Source of the DNA: Puccinia triticina
Taxonomy: Eukaryota; Basidiomycota; Pucciniomycetes; Pucciniales; Pucciniaceae
Direction: 5' to 3'
Assembly: GCF_026914185.1 (NCBI RefSeq)
Contig: NC_070566.1
Location: 744,001 to 808,000 of the forward strand
Length of the DNA: 64,000 nucleotides
This document shows, one piece after another, positions 62,181 to 64,000 of this stretch. Position 1 is the first letter of the stretch; every line of letters starts with the position of its first letter. The notes beneath the pieces were generated by a model. It was given only the letters and a program-made list of their open reading frames with translations. It had not been told where the DNA came from and did not search any database. Both the position numbers and the translations under genes were made by a program.

Positions 62181-63249
62181 AAGGACCAGGTAGGTGTCAT
62201 GGTTTGCCTGTACAATCATCAGGAGCCCAAATGTCATTGCCTTATGTTCACACCTGGTTAAGTGCGTTATTGCGGTAACCAAGGGCAAAAAAAGTTACTA
62301 TACCTGTATTTTTTGTTCCAGAGAAAAACCACAGAATACTATACGGGCCAATACTAGTATAGTTATTAGTATAGGTTGGTACAACCAGACCTATACAATA
62401 ACAGAAAGGCCCGGTTATAGTAGACTATAGTATAGGCCCATTGTTGATACCTTGGGGAGTAAGCAACCGGAGCACGCCTGTAAATAAGCTACTTTTGGGG
62501 TGGTGTGATGGGCCCGCCACTCTCTTTGAGGTTTCAAATCTTCACGCCACCTTTCTTGGCGTCGAAAATGTGCACTCCATTCATGAATGGTGTGATCCTC
62601 AGATGATTGCCTCTTGATAGCGCCCCAAGTCGCTTTATAGCAACATTAAAACCGCTAAAATAGCGCGAGAAACACTGCTATAGAAGCGGCAACGTAACCG
62701 CTAAAATAGTGTTTTTTGCCGCTACTTTAGCAAACAGTACAGAAGCTCACTGGGGACACAAATTGCACCAAATCACGCCAATTGCGCAACCACCTCCAAA
62801 CAAAAAACTCAGCTCCTGTCCCCAAGGGGCCGAGTTCGCAACATTCCTGCATGCCACCACCTACAGCACATGTATTGATTCATGTGTAGCGTATTGATAT
62901 GGTGTATCAATCCCGTCTGGGCACTTGGCCCAGTCCCGCTGGGCACTTGGCCACGCGAGCTTGGGAGTGTGCACAGCGGGCTGGATTGGGCGGGTTCCGC
63001 AGGGCCCGAATCTTGGCACAGAGCCAAGCCCCGGGTGAGCCTACACAACCGCTTGGCCGATTTGGTTTCAAGCTCCTCAAGCCACCCATCACCCATTCGG
63101 TACGCAACACCACAACACAACGCACCTATGTTGGTATGTACGGTTTTTTATCCTCTTGTATGGTTTTGACTACCTTTTCTGGAATTTTAACACTTTGTTT
63201 TTCCCTGTTGACCGTCATTTCTGTTTGATTTTTTGACCAGGAACCAACG
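62181..63249. other. region upstream of the mariner transposase, with possible element end
   Basis: 62300-62460 holds TATAGTATAGG palindromes shared with 19080-19140. 62630-62745 has repeated ACCGCTAAAATAG and inverted GCCGCTACTTTAGC blocks that may be the terminal region of the transposon. 62880-63120 is GC-richer and has a minus-strand frame without a known domain. Confidence 0.4.
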
Positions 63250-64000
63250 ATGGATCCTGTCATGTCGGCGGAGGATCTGCAGATCCAAGCAAACAAACAG
63301 GAGGAGGACTCACTCATGAAGCGGCTCCAGGAGCTCCGTCAGCAAACATCTCAGCACACGGCAGTCAAAAAAGGAAAAGAATCGGACCTACCAAAATGAT
63401 CGACTCCAACACACCTCCCGCAAGCCAAACGGCATCATCAAGCCCAAGGTTCGTCAACTCATTCGCAAAAAAGTTTCAAGCGGACAAATGAAAATTGCTC
63501 AGGCTACAAGAGCCTTCAAAGTTTCGCGCCGAGCTGTCCAGCGGATCGTCAGGGAGGATCCGAACAACTTCAAAACCTTCAAAAAGCGACCCTCCAAGTT
63601 CACAGACAACATGAAGACCGACCTCCTCATTCAACTTGAGGAACAATCTACTGTCACACTCCCTGAGCTTGTCCAATACCTCAAGGACACTTTTGATGTC
63701 AAGGTCAGCACCCAGGCTGTTAGTGACCTGATCCATGATATGTATATATCATGGAAGCAGGTCACTAACATCCCAGCTGCATGGAATAAGCCTGAGCTTC
63801 TCGAGCAGCGAGCCAACTTCGTCAACTGGCGTGGTCTTGATCTCGGATGTAAGCAGGTTTTTGTTGATGAAGCTGGCTTTGACCTTCACTCAGGCCAATC
63901 ACATGGCTATGCCCCATCTGGTGTGTCTTTATTTTCTTTCTCTGTTTTCTTGAATTGAAAATAATGTAGTTATGTTTATTTTGGTTGGCTTAAGGTCAAC
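63250..64000 (+). pseudogene. Tc1/mariner-like transposase (3' partial, intron, probable frameshift)
   Basis: An ATG at 63250 starts MDPVMSAEDLQIQ in one frame. From about 63375 the homologous frame is the next one, after an A6 run (63367-63373), giving IIKPKVRQLIRKKVSSGQMK, an HTH stretch QATRAFKVSRRAVQRIV (63491-63550), a second HTH-like VKVSTQAVSDLI, and the DDE start KQVFVDEAGFDLHSGQSH (first catalytic Asp). A 74-bp intron 63921-63994 (GTGTGT...TTAAG) restores the family string APSGQ at the window edge. The remaining two catalytic acids lie outside. A short extra intron instead of a frameshift is not excluded. Confidence 0.72.

Overview
The window is fungal nuclear DNA. Host-type genes have short GT-AG introns (about 66-100 bp), and they are buried in a very dense transposon landscape. 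The mix (Ty1/copia and Ty3/gypsy elements, TA-duplicating MITEs, a spliced Tc1/mariner transposase, stop codons that look like C-to-T decay at CpG) and the high TE load fit a basidiomycete with a TE-inflated genome, most plausibly a rust fungus (Pucciniales). The species cannot be fixed from the sequence.

Host-like part (1-9.2 kb): the 3' part of an rRNA cytosine-5 methyltransferase gene (NSUN5/Rcm1 type, five exons visible), a divergent three-exon gene for a secreted Ala/Pro/Thr-rich protein with a GPI-like tail, a weak two-exon candidate at 5.2-5.6 kb, and a two-exon Gln/Gly/Tyr-rich glycine-zipper protein with a TATA box.

Decayed retroelement part (9.7-33.7 kb): a copia remnant; gypsy gag and linker fragments; a lone RRM ORF; copia-1 (19.2-26.0 kb, minus strand, 314-bp LTRs, 5-bp target duplication), broken by two solo-LTR-like insertions and a TA-type MITE; copia-2 (26.8-31.5 kb, plus strand), nearly complete but with three stops and a frameshift; a Pif1-helicase fragment; and a tandem pair of 108-bp palindromic elements.

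Nested part (33.8-61.1 kb): this block can be reconstructed in layers. Two inverted copies (A and B) of a TIR element made of 43-bp palindromic repeats lie 59 bp apart. Gypsy-1 (8.8 kb, apparently intact, tRNA-Tyr primed, with a U UUU UUA frameshift site) is inserted in A. Gypsy-3 (4 kb, gag plus linker only) and gypsy-4 (LTRs with no recognisable gag or pol) are inserted in B. A Mutator-like element C is inserted in the A9 run of gypsy-4, and the gag-less gypsy-2 is inserted in C. Target duplications (GCGG, CCGG, TGTAC, A9, ATCAC), and for several layers paralogous unoccupied sites inside the window, support the order.

Right edge (61.4-64 kb): another solo LTR, then a Tc1/mariner-like transposase gene with an intron that runs off the window.
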